Origin: Streptomyces alboflavus
GTDB taxonomy: Bacteria > Actinomycetota > Actinomycetes > Streptomycetales > Streptomycetaceae
DNA length: 10,345 bases
NCBI RefSeq assembly: GCF_000716675.1
Contig: NZ_JNXT01000118.1
Span: forward strand, 1 to 10,345
Reading direction: 5' to 3'
Both the position numbers and the translations under genes were made by a program. The notes beneath the pieces were generated by a model. It was not told the DNA's origin. It worked only from the letters and a program-made list of their open reading frames with translations, and made no database searches. This document shows, one piece after another, positions 1 through 5,554 of the stretch. Within the stretch, counting starts at the first letter, position 1; each line of letters opens with the position of its first letter.

Positions 1-1315
1 CGCCCCCCCCCCGGGGAAGGGGATCCCCGGGAACCTGGGGGGTGCCAAAGGCCGGGGGGGTACGTTCAAAGGCCGCCCGCTGGAAGGGCTTCGGCCCCGC
101 CTCCCCCGTCCCAAGCCCCGCCCCGCCCTGGGCCCCCACATCCGCCCGCACGCCCGCCTCAGCCCCGACCACGCCCTCAGCACCCGTCCCAGCCACACCG
201 CCGCCCACGCCCGCCTCCGCTTCGGCCTCCGCGTCGGCCTGCGCCTGCGCCTGCGCGAACAGATCCTCCTGCGTGTAGTCCGCGAGCCCGCTCACCCCGA
301 CCCCCAGCAGCCGCACCCCGCCCGTCGTGTCCACGGACTCCAGGAGCCGCGCGGCCGCTTCCCGCACCACCCCGGGGTCGTCCGTGGGTCCGCGCAGCGT
401 CTCGGAGCGCGTCAGGGTCGAGAAGTCGAAGCGCCGTACCTTCAGCACGATGGTCCGCCCGGAGTGCCCCGCGTCCCGCAGCCGCTGCACGCACCGGTCG
501 GCGAGGCGCGCCACCTCCATCCGCACCCGCACCCGGTCGTGGATGTCCACGTCGTACGTGTCCTCGACGCTGACCGACTTGGTGTCCCGCTCGGCCACCA
601 CGGGCCGCTCGTCCCGCGCCAGCGCCATGGCGTACAGCGATCCGCCGTGGGCCTTCCCCAGGAGCCGTACGAGCTCGTCCTCCCCGGCCTCGGCCAGCTC
701 CCCGACGGTGGTGATCCCGGCCCGTCGCAGGTGGTCGCCGGTGGCGGGCCCCACTCCTGGCAGCGTCCGCACGGTCATGGGCGCGAGCAGCTCCCGCTCC
801 GTGCCCGGTGATATCAGCAGGAGCCCGTCCGGCTTGGCCTGCTCGGAGGCGATCTTCGCCAGCATCTTGGACACGGCGAGCCCCACGGACCCGGAGAGCC
901 CCGTGACCCGCAGGATGTCCGCGCGCAGCCGCTCCCCCACGGCCCGCGCGGCCGCCTCGTCCGCCGCGACGCCGCCCGCCTCCAGGTCCACGAAGGCCTC
1001 ATCCAGGCTCAGCGGCTCCACCAGCGGCGACAGCTCCCGCAGGAGCCGCATCACCTGGTCGCTGATCTGCCGGTAGAACGAGAACCGGGGCACGAGATAC
1101 GCGGCGTTCGGCGCGAGCCGCCGCGCCTGCCCCATGGGCATCGCCGAGTGCACCCCGAACCGACGCGCCTCGTAGGAGGCGGTGGCGACCACACCACGCG
1201 GTCCGAGCCCGCCGACGACGACAGCCTTGCCCCGCAGGCTCGGCTTGGCAGCCTGCTCGGCGGACGCGTAGAAGGCGTCCATGTCGAGATGCAGAATCGT
1301 CGGCGCGGTCCTCAC
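1..1315 (-). CDS. dinB: DNA polymerase IV (Y-family translesion polymerase), C-terminus cut by window edge
   Basis: Y-family polymerase that copies past damaged bases in the cytoplasm. The N-terminus reads VRTAPTILHLDMDAFYASAE, the family's opening palm motif; catalytic acids are D11 and the pair D105-E106 in SLDEAF. A helix-hairpin-helix follows (LPGVGPATG, about residues 185-193), then the little-finger domain (about 240-345). QEDLF at residues 349-353 fits the QxxLF sliding-clamp motif. The GTG start at 1315 is the only usable one: an in-frame TAG lies at 1331-1333 and no other ATG/GTG/TTG falls between. The ribosome site is weak (GGTGGT directly before GTG). From residue 355 the tail is Ala/Gln/Glu/Gly-rich, and from about residue 409 it loses the family's expected C-terminal pattern, probably through sequence errors at the edge. 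No stop codon is reached in 438 codons. The gene lies 92 bases downstream of the merR gene. The polymerase call is very secure; the end of the gene is not. Confidence 0.95.
   Translation of the reverse strand, partial: MRTAPTILHLDMDAFYASAEQAAKPSLRGKAVVVGGLGPRGVVATASYEARRFGVHSAMPMGQARRLAPNAAYLVPRFSFYRQISDQVMRLLRELSPLVEPLSLDEAFVDLEAGGVAADEAAARAVGERLRADILRVTGLSGSVGLAVSKMLAKIASEQAKPDGLLLISPGTERELLAPMTVRTLPGVGPATGDHLRRAGITTVGELAEAGEDELVRLLGKAHGGSLYAMALARDERPVVAERDTKSVSVEDTYDVDIHDRVRVRMEVARLADRCVQRLRDAGHSGRTIVLKVRRFDFSTLTRSETLRGPTDDPGVVREAAARLLESVDTTGGVRLLGVGVSGLADYTQEDLFAQAQAQADAEAEAEAGVGGGVAGTGAEGVVGAEAGVRADVGAQGGAGLGTGEAGPKPFQRAAFERTPPAFGTPQVPGDPLPRGGG
92..253 (-). repeat. Low-complexity Ala/Gln/Glu/Gly coding tract in dinB
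   Basis: Codons 355-408 of dinB form a low-complexity linker: three GCG-CAG steps give AQAQAQ, followed by ADAEAEAEAG and then a Gly/Ala/Val-rich run. The hexamer gcgcct repeats at about 241-253 on the plus strand. It is probably a disordered linker before the real C-terminal segment. Confidence 0.7.
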
Positions 1316-1387
1316 ACCACCGATGCTGCCCTAACCCACTGACAATGCCCCTGAGCCACCAGGCACAACCGTCCCGCGAGGCCCCCT

Positions 1388-1403
1388 GCCGGCCGCCGCC
1401 GAC
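1388..1403 (-). terminator. Small hairpin after the merR stop codon, possible terminator
   Basis: A six-pair stem with one G-U pair (GTCGGC / GCCGGC) and a GGCG loop starts 4 bases after the stop of the MerR gene. There is no T tract; it is followed by a G-rich run. It could be a weak terminator between merR and dinB or chance in GC-rich DNA. I see no convincing dinB promoter in the rest of this 92-base gap. Confidence 0.25.
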
Positions 1404-1407
1404 CGCC

Positions 1408-2040
1408 TCACACGGCCCGGTTGCGGCGCCTCGCGAGCTCGTCCCCGGGGTGGTGCCCCACCAGAGTCTCCCCGGTGTCGATGCGCTCCCCGTGGAGCTG
1501 CGACAGGGCGGCCTCCACATCGCGCCACACGACGCCCACGGCGATCCCGAAGACGCCCTGCCCGCCCTGGAGCAGATCGTGGACCTCGTTGGGCGAGGTG
1601 CACTCGTAGACCGTCGCGCCGTCGCTCATCAGCGTCGTGCGCTCCAGGTCCCGGAATCCGCTGTCCCGCAGGTGCTGGACCGTGGTGCGGATGTTCTGCA
1701 GCGACACCCCGGTGTCGAGGAACCGCTTCACGATCTTCAGAACGACCACGTCGCGGAAGCTGTAGAGCCGCTGGGTCCCGGAGCCACCGGCGGCGCGCAC
1801 GCTGGGCTCGACGAGCCCGGTCCGCGCCCAGTAGTCCAACTGGCGGTACGTGATGCCCGCGGCGGCGCACGCCGTGGGACCCCGATAGCCGACCCGGTCG
1901 TGCTCGGTGCCCTCCTCCTGACCTTCCGGTCCGGAGGTGCCGCCGGGCACTGCCACCGGGCGTTTCGGAGAGTGATCGGCCGAGCTGCTGTGATGCGGGT
2001 ACGGACCGCCCACCGCTGTGCCGTCGCCGCTGCTTCTCAC
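1408..2040 (-). CDS. MerR-family transcriptional regulator (Rv1830-like)
   Basis: DNA-binding regulator of 210 residues. After a poorly conserved, Ser/Gly/Pro-rich stretch of about 48 residues comes a MerR-type winged helix (about 50-130): GYRGPTACAAAGITYRQLDY, then WARTGLVEPS, RLYSFRDVVVLKIVKRFLDTG and VSLQNIR. The C-terminal 80 residues (GATVYECTS, GVFGIAVGVVWRDVE) show no cysteine cluster or known effector domain that I recognise. The open frame extends to 2118, but the GTG at 2040 is chosen because GGAGGT ends 4 bases before it and a good housekeeping promoter lies at 2071-2099, downstream of the longer start. Its position beside the DUF151 gene matches M. tuberculosis Rv1830. Family call secure; target genes unknown. 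Confidence 0.9.
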   Translation of the reverse strand: MRSSGDGTAVGGPYPHHSSSADHSPKRPVAVPGGTSGPEGQEEGTEHDRVGYRGPTACAAAGITYRQLDYWARTGLVEPSVRAAGGSGTQRLYSFRDVVVLKIVKRFLDTGVSLQNIRTTVQHLRDSGFRDLERTTLMSDGATVYECTSPNEVHDLLQGGQGVFGIAVGVVWRDVEAALSQLHGERIDTGETLVGHHPGDELARRRNRAV

Positions 2041-2044
2041 GCCG

Positions 2045-2050
2045 ACCTCC
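2045..2050 (-). promoter_or_regulatory. Ribosome binding site deciding the merR start
   Basis: GGAGGT ends 4 bases before the GTG at 2040. Together with the promoter just upstream it favours the 210-residue protein over a start at 2118. Confidence 0.75.
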
Positions 2051-2070
2051 GTCCTTGACCTGCCTCCTCG

Positions 2071-2099
2071 ACGGTAGGCAGTCACCAGGGGCTCGTCAA
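2071..2099 (-). promoter_or_regulatory. Housekeeping (HrdB-type) promoter of the merR gene
   Basis: On the minus strand, TTGACG (2099-2094) and TACCGT (2076-2071) are separated by exactly 17 bases. This fits the Streptomyces vegetative pattern TTGACN-17/18-TANNNT. The predicted transcript start is near 2064, leaving a leader of about 24 bases that contains the GGAGGT site. Seen directly; activity is inferred. Confidence 0.75.
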
Positions 2100-2121
2100 C
2101 GAACGCCACACTCGGCACGCC

Positions 2122-2136
2122 GGGTGATAATCACCC
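2122..2136. promoter_or_regulatory. 15-base perfect palindrome upstream of the merR promoter (operator candidate)
   Basis: Arms GGGTGAT and ATCACCC flank a single A. The centre lies about 30 bases upstream of the -35 box, a position suited to an activator or to a second contact site. It is AT-rich at the core compared with its surroundings. The protein that would bind is unknown. Confidence 0.4.
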
Positions 2137-2145
2137 TGCGAGTGG

Positions 2146-2170
2146 TTTCCCCTCCCACGCTGCGGGGAAA
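2146..2170 (-). terminator. Weak hairpin between the DUF151 and merR genes
   Basis: A perfect 7-base inverted repeat, TTTCCCC and GGGGAAA, with an 11-base loop, lies about 120 bases past the DUF151 stop codon and upstream of the merR promoter. No T tract follows. It could end transcripts from the DUF151 gene, but stability is modest. Confidence 0.25.
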
Positions 2171-2287
2171 GGCTAGCCGAATGATCCGGGGACGGCCTCC
2201 CGGAGGGGTCCTACGGGCCGACGGACGACGGCGCGTCACCGGCCGCCGACGGTCGACCGGGGCGCTGGATCCACCGCCCGGAGCGGC

Positions 2288-2761
2288 TCACTGGCTGTTG
2301 GTGCCGAAGTCCTCGGGCGAGATCTGATCGAGGAACTCGCGGAACTTCTCCACCTCGTCCTCCTGCTCGTCCGGAATGGCGATCCCGGCGTCGTCGAGCA
2401 CCCCGTCGCTGCCGAAGATCGGCGTCCCGGTGCGCAGCGCGAGCGCTATGGCGTCGGAGGGCCTTGCGCTCACCTCGACCCCGCTGGCGAAGACCAGCTC
2501 GGCGTAGAACACGCCTTCCCGCAGGTCGGTGATGCGTACTTCGGTGAGCTCCTGGCCGACAGCCTCCAGCACGTCCTTGAACAGGTCGTGCGTCAGCGGC
2601 CGTGCGGGCGCCATGCCCTGCTGTGCGAAGGCGATGGCGGTCGCCTCCCCTGGTCCGATCCAGATGGGGAGGTACCGGTCGCCTCCCACTTCACGCAGGA
2701 GCACGATCGGCTGGTTGGAGGGCATTTCGACCCGGACACCTACGACGTCGAGCTCGTTCAC
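2288..2761 (-). CDS. DUF151 / bifunctional nuclease family protein (Rv1829-like)
   Basis: Compact cytoplasmic protein of 157 residues that is a single DUF151 domain with a short acidic C-terminal tail. Family features visible: LPIWIGPGEA-TAI at 32-43, RPLTHDLF at 54-61, VFYAELVF at 84-91 and the signature SARPSDAIALALR at 98-110. Members include plant nucleases with DNase and RNase activity, but bacterial roles are largely unsettled, so activity here is inference. The tail EVEKFREFLDQISPEDF is typical of the actinobacterial group. GTG start at 2761 with AGGG 7 bases upstream. It lies 53 bases after ftsR and may be co-transcribed with it. It sits between two MerR-type genes, the same arrangement as Rv1828-Rv1829-Rv1830. 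Confidence 0.92.
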   Translation of the reverse strand: MNELDVVGVRVEMPSNQPIVLLREVGGDRYLPIWIGPGEATAIAFAQQGMAPARPLTHDLFKDVLEAVGQELTEVRITDLREGVFYAELVFASGVEVSARPSDAIALALRTGTPIFGSDGVLDDAGIAIPDEQEDEVEKFREFLDQISPEDFGTNSQ

Positions 2762-2777
2762 ACAGCAACCCTAGGAC

Positions 2778-2806
2778 GTGCCCGGCAGGTTTGGGTAGTC
2801 GGGCAC
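2778..2806 (-). other. Inverted repeat in the ftsR-DUF151 gap
   Basis: A 7-base perfect stem (GTGCCCG / CGGGCAC), extendable by a G-U and a G-C pair, with an 11-15 base loop, fills most of the 53-base gap. It could be a weak terminator, a leader structure near the DUF151 ribosome site, or a processing site. There is no T tract. Confidence 0.3.
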
Positions 2807-2814
2807 CGATCGGG

Positions 2815-3558
2815 TCAGCGCACCCGGACGCCGAGCGCACTGTGCACGAGCGCCGCGTGCAGCCTGCCCGTGAGCCCCGCGAGCTCCTTCGTACGGGCTT
2901 CCGCATGGGTCCTGGTCTGCGGATTGCGGTGCCTGCGCAGCGGGGCGACAACCTGGTCGACGAGGCCCGCCTCCCGGTCCGCGGCCGCTTTCATGGCCCG
3001 CAGATGGCGGGGTTCGATACCGAATCGCCCCAGTTCGACGACCAGTGCGGCCACGGTCACGGCGTCCGCGTCGTAGCTGCCGTCGGGCAGGGGGGTGATC
3101 AGGCCGTACGTCTCCCACTCGGCGAGCTGCCCCTCGTCGGCCTCGGCGGCGGCCAGCAGGGTCTCGCGGCCCAGGCGGGCCGCCGTGCGCTCTTCGTCGG
3201 CCTCGGCGAGTTCGCTGTCGGCGGACTCGGGCGACTGCCCGGGCGCGGGGACGACGGGGACCTCACCGCGCTCCATGGCGTCCAGCTGCTCGCGGATCAC
3301 CTTGAGCGGCAGGTAGTGGTCACGCTGCATCCGCAGGACGTATCCGAGCCGCTCGACGTCGTCCGGGCTGAACTTGCGGTAGCCGGACGGCGTGCGCTGC
3401 GGCTCGATGAGCCCCTCGGACTCCAAGAACCTGATCTTGGAGATGGTGACCTCGGGAAACTCGTCACGCAGCGCGTTCAGCACGGTGCCGATACTCATCA
3501 GACGGTGGCCCGCGGCGGCGGTGCCGTTTCCGGCACCGCCCCTCGTTGTGTGCAGCAT
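2815..3558 (-). CDS. ftsR: MerR-family regulator FtsR (Rv1828-like)
   Basis: Regulator of 247 residues. The corynebacterial orthologue FtsR activates ftsZ transcription. The N-terminal winged helix (22-95) carries MSIGTVLNALRDEFPEVTIS, KIRFLESEGLIEPQRTPSGY and RKFSPDDVERLGYVLRMQRD, with HYLPLKVIREQLD closing the domain. A Pro/Glu/Ala linker (97-128) follows. Residues 129-190 again look MerR-like: RETLLAAAEA, EWETYGLITP, SYDADAV and GRFGIEPRHLRAMK. The C-terminal helices (191-247) may mediate dimers. ATG start at 3558 with GGGAAGG 3 bases upstream; the ATG at residue 21 has no ribosome site, and mycobacterial homologues also carry an extension before MSIG. It lies 42 bases after garA, as in mycobacteria. 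No metal-binding cysteines are seen. Orthology is strongly supported by domain pattern and neighbours; ftsZ as the target here is inference. Confidence 0.9.
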   Translation of the reverse strand: MLHTTRGGAGNGTAAAGHRLMSIGTVLNALRDEFPEVTISKIRFLESEGLIEPQRTPSGYRKFSPDDVERLGYVLRMQRDHYLPLKVIREQLDAMERGEVPVVPAPGQSPESADSELAEADEERTAARLGRETLLAAAEADEGQLAEWETYGLITPLPDGSYDADAVTVAALVVELGRFGIEPRHLRAMKAAADREAGLVDQVVAPLRRHRNPQTRTHAEARTKELAGLTGRLHAALVHSALGVRVR

Positions 3559-3574
3559 GGACCTTCCCTGGGAG

Positions 3575-3597
3575 TCCCCCAGACGGAGTCTGGGGGA
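3575..3597 (-). other. Stable hairpin between garA and ftsR
   Basis: A perfect 10-pair stem built on CCCCCAGAC / GTCTGGGGG with a 3-base loop lies 3 bases after the garA stop codon and ends just before the ftsR ribosome site. There is no T tract. It may be an attenuator, a processing or stability element in a garA-ftsR transcript, or one of the dispersed G/C-rich palindromes common between Streptomyces genes. Confidence 0.6.
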
Positions 3598-3600
3598 GGG

Positions 3601-4425
3601 TCAGATGCCCCGCTGGCTCGCGTAGAAGACCAGCCGGTACTTGCCGATCTGCACCTCGTCGCCATTGGACAGGGCGACGGAGTCGATCCGCTCCCGGTTC
3701 ACGTACGTGCCGTTGAGGCTGCCCACGTCGGCGACGGTGAAGGAGCCGTCCGCGAGGCGACGGAACTCCACATGGCGGCGCGACACGGTCACGTCGTCCA
3801 GGAAGATGTCGCTCTGCGGGTGGCGTCCCGCCGTCGTCAGCTCGCCGTCCAGGAGGAAGCGGCTGCCCGAGTTCGGACCGCGTCGCACCACGAGCAGCGC
3901 CGAGCCGAGCGGCAGCGCGTCCACGGCCGCCTGGGCCTCGGGCGACAGCGCCGGAGAGGGCGTCTGCCCCGTGACCTCGGCGTCGTAGGCCTCGAGTCCG
4001 GAGATGGAGATCGTCGAAGTGGTCTCGGACGGACGCTCGGCGACCGCTCCGGCCCGCAGCGGCGCACCGCAGTTGGAACAGAACCGGCTCGCCTGCGCGT
4101 TGCGGTTCCCGCACCTCGTACACACCAGGGCCGACATGGACGGATCCTCCTGCCGCGGCTGCCCCCCGGGGGCATTGGACGCGTACGGGTCGGGGGTAAA
4201 CCCTCCACCCGTACTTGAGGTTGACGGTTCCCCGAAACCTATGCGGCCGGAACTGGCAGGGTCAACAGACGACGCGCCCTGTCCGCCCGAAATGTCTCCG
4301 CCGACCTGGTCCCGGAACAGCGGGCGCTCGCCCACCTGCGTCTCCGGCACGTCTCCAGCGCGCGGCGCACGGTGACGGGCGTCTTCACGTGCGCTCTTGC
4401 CGAACAACTTCGCAAACAACTTCAC
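3601..4425 (-). CDS. garA: GarA/OdhI-type FHA regulator with N-terminal zinc ribbon
   Basis: Cytoplasmic phospho-switch protein of 274 residues. GarA/OdhI proteins bind and inhibit 2-oxoglutarate dehydrogenase and act on glutamate enzymes when unphosphorylated; Ser/Thr kinases release them. Residues 1-95 are low in order. A zinc ribbon follows with C102, C105, C116 and C119. The phospho-acceptor motif ETTS is at 134-137 (T135, T136), as in GarA. The FHA domain (about 173-270) keeps GR (200-201), SRRH (215-218) and SLNGTYVN (236-243), and matches GarA closely in SALLVVRRGPN and SDIFLDDVTVSRRH. GTG start at 4425 is supported by AAGGGGA 7 bases upstream. A second start at 4137 has an even better ribosome site and would give 178 residues, close to mycobacterial GarA. 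Followed 42 bases later by ftsR. The FHA/GarA call is very secure; targets are inferred. Confidence 0.93.
   Translation of the reverse strand: MKLFAKLFGKSAREDARHRAPRAGDVPETQVGERPLFRDQVGGDISGGQGASSVDPASSGRIGFGEPSTSSTGGGFTPDPYASNAPGGQPRQEDPSMSALVCTRCGNRNAQASRFCSNCGAPLRAGAVAERPSETTSTISISGLEAYDAEVTGQTPSPALSPEAQAAVDALPLGSALLVVRRGPNSGSRFLLDGELTTAGRHPQSDIFLDDVTVSRRHVEFRRLADGSFTVADVGSLNGTYVNRERIDSVALSNGDEVQIGKYRLVFYASQRGI
4135..4151 (-). promoter_or_regulatory. Internal ribosome site and ATG inside garA
   Basis: AGGAGG (4151-4146) stands exactly 8 bases before an in-frame ATG at 4137-4135, codon 97, right where the zinc ribbon begins (MSALVCTRCG). Use of this start would give a 178-residue protein with zinc ribbon, ETTS motif and FHA domain but without the disordered N-terminal region. 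The site is optimal by spacing and sequence. Confidence 0.6.
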
Positions 4426-4432
4426 GGGCGAT

Positions 4433-4439
4433 TCCCCTT
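4433..4439 (-). promoter_or_regulatory. Ribosome site for the long garA start
   Basis: AAGGGGA lies 7 bases before the GTG at 4425. It sets the start at VKLFAKLFGK and excludes the 20-codon extension of the open frame up to 4485. Confidence 0.65.
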
Positions 4440-4451
4440 GACCGAAACAGA

Positions 4452-4468
4452 CCCGCCCGTGGGGCAGG
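4452..4468 (-). other. Leader hairpin upstream of garA
   Basis: Seven-pair stem with one G-U (CCTGCCC / GGGCGGG) and a CAC loop, 12 bases upstream of the AAGGGGA site. It may influence translation of the long garA form. The rest of the 199-base gap holds another small hairpin but no promoter I can assign with confidence. Confidence 0.35.
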
Positions 4469-4550
4469 ACGAACCCTGATTGCACACACCGTCATACCGC
4501 GGCACCACGGACATCCTCACAACGTCCGGAGCCGCCAAACAGTTTCCACC

Positions 4551-4572
4551 ACGCACCCCATCTGCGGTGCGC
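4551..4572 (-). terminator. Small hairpin in the DUF881-garA gap, possible terminator
   Basis: Six-pair stem CGCACC / GGTGCG plus an outer G-U pair with an 8-base loop, about 50 bases past the stop of the second DUF881 gene. No T tract. A weak candidate for separating the DUF881 transcript from garA. Confidence 0.3.
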
Positions 4573-4624
4573 CGACCCCCCGCAACCTCATGCCCTGGAC
4601 CAATGGCCCCCATGCGCCCCCGGC

Positions 4625-5554
4625 TCACTGGGAGGACGACCGAGCGTAGTCAGGCCGCTTCGCCGGTCGCAAGGCATCCACGACGATCTTCTCCGTACGT
4701 GCGACAGTGACCGTGGCCTGCTCCTTCTCCAGAGTCTGCACCACCCCTCCAGGGATGTTCAGAGCCGGCTCCAGGTCCTGCGGCTTGCCGATGACCTTGA
4801 AGCGGTAGGGCGCGGAGACCTTCCGGCCGTCCACCCGCACGCCACCGCCCGTCGCGTCCGACAGATGGGTACTGGCGACCACCCTGACGTCATTGACCTG
4901 GATGGCCTCCGCACCGGCGGCGCGCAACTCCTGGATGGCGTCGAGCAGCATGTCAGCCTCAACCGTCCCCTTCTTGTCGTCGATCGTCAGCGTGATACCG
5001 GGGCCCTGCGCGGCCACGGTGCCCGCCAGAATGCCGAGCTGTCGCTCCCTCTCGGCGGTCTGCTTGCGGGCCTCCTCGGCCTGGTCCGAGCTGTTCTCGA
5101 GACCGGTGCGCTGTTCCTCCAGTGTCCGCTTCTCATCTTCCAGACGCTGAGTTCGGTCATCCAGTTCATCGAGAATACGAACAAGATCTTCCTGACGTGC
5201 CCCGCGCAGCGCACTGCTGTCGTTCGTGGACCGCACCTGGATGGCGAGCCCGAGCCCGAGGACGAACAGCAGCAGGGCGACGATGAGTTGTGCCCGCGTC
5301 AGGCGGGGCGGCCAGATTCCCTGTACGAGCCTCTGACGCCCGGTCAGGGACGGTCCCCCGCCCTGTTCGCCCGGCGGCCCGTCAGCGGCCGTGCGGGGCG
5401 TCACCGGGACCTCGGCGGGCAGTTCCCTGCGCCGGCCGTCGCCAGGCGGGGCGGCTCGGTGCTGGGGGTGCTCAGAACTCGCGGAGTTCTCAGTGTTCTC
5501 CGGGTTCTCCGGGTTCTTGGGGTCCATGGGACCGACGGGGCTCATCGGCGTCAC
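4625..5554 (-). CDS. DUF881 family membrane-anchored protein (second copy, Rv1823/Rv1825-like)
   Basis: Protein of 309 residues. A charged, Pro/Glu-rich tail (1-85, with NPENPENTEN) precedes one membrane segment (about 89-107, LIVALLLFVLGLGLAIQV). A coiled coil follows (about 118-172, rich in Glu, Arg and Leu), then the DUF881 domain (about 182-295): GPGITLTIDD, DAIQELRAAGAEAIQVNDVR, and VSAPYRFKVIG. Predicted topology puts the N-terminus in the cytoplasm and the DUF881 domain outside. The GTG start at 5554 overlaps the sbp stop in a GTGA sequence, so translation is probably coupled; an ATG 9 bases further in is an alternative. Related to Bacillus subtilis YlxW/YlxX, which are encoded beside sbp and ftsA. 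Biochemical function is unknown. The first DUF881 gene of the trio is a paralogue of this one, with the same layout but quite different sequence. Confidence 0.9.
   Translation of the reverse strand: MTPMSPVGPMDPKNPENPENTENSASSEHPQHRAAPPGDGRRRELPAEVPVTPRTAADGPPGEQGGGPSLTGRQRLVQGIWPPRLTRAQLIVALLLFVLGLGLAIQVRSTNDSSALRGARQEDLVRILDELDDRTQRLEDEKRTLEEQRTGLENSSDQAEEARKQTAERERQLGILAGTVAAQGPGITLTIDDKKGTVEADMLLDAIQELRAAGAEAIQVNDVRVVASTHLSDATGGGVRVDGRKVSAPYRFKVIGKPQDLEPALNIPGGVVQTLEKEQATVTVARTEKIVVDALRPAKRPDYARSSSQ
5495..5521 (-). repeat. Three 9-base tandem repeats in the second DUF881 gene
   Basis: gttctccgg occurs twice and then as gttcttggg on the plus strand, in frame, encoding the KNPENPEN stretch near the N-terminus. 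A short in-frame repeat of this kind can vary in copy number between strains. Confidence 0.6.

Noticed and set aside
21..31. GGATCCCCGGG resembles the BamHI-SmaI junction of cloning vectors
   Set aside because: The match ends after 11 bases, the next base differs from the usual polylinker, and the sequence can arise from GC-rich coding DNA or edge errors.
2071..2099. MerR-type operator between -35 and -10 of the merR promoter
   Set aside because: The spacer is a normal 17 bases, not the 19-20 typical of MerR-activated promoters, and has no clear dyad.
2041..2118. N-terminal extension of the MerR protein to the GTG at 2118
   Set aside because: It would overlap a good promoter and lacks a ribosome site, while GTG 2040 has GGAGGT at close spacing.
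2602..4218. A 538-codon open frame on the plus strand, and others up to 792 codons (5391-7769, 7793-10126)
   Set aside because: They lie opposite clearly recognised genes, are rich in Arg, Pro, Gly and Ala, show no domain, and are the usual antisense shadows of high-GC codon bias.
4426..4485. 20-codon extension of garA to 4485
   Set aside because: The GTG at 4425 has its own ribosome site and begins the sensible KLFAKLFGK sequence; the extension shows no ribosome site and overlaps the leader hairpin.
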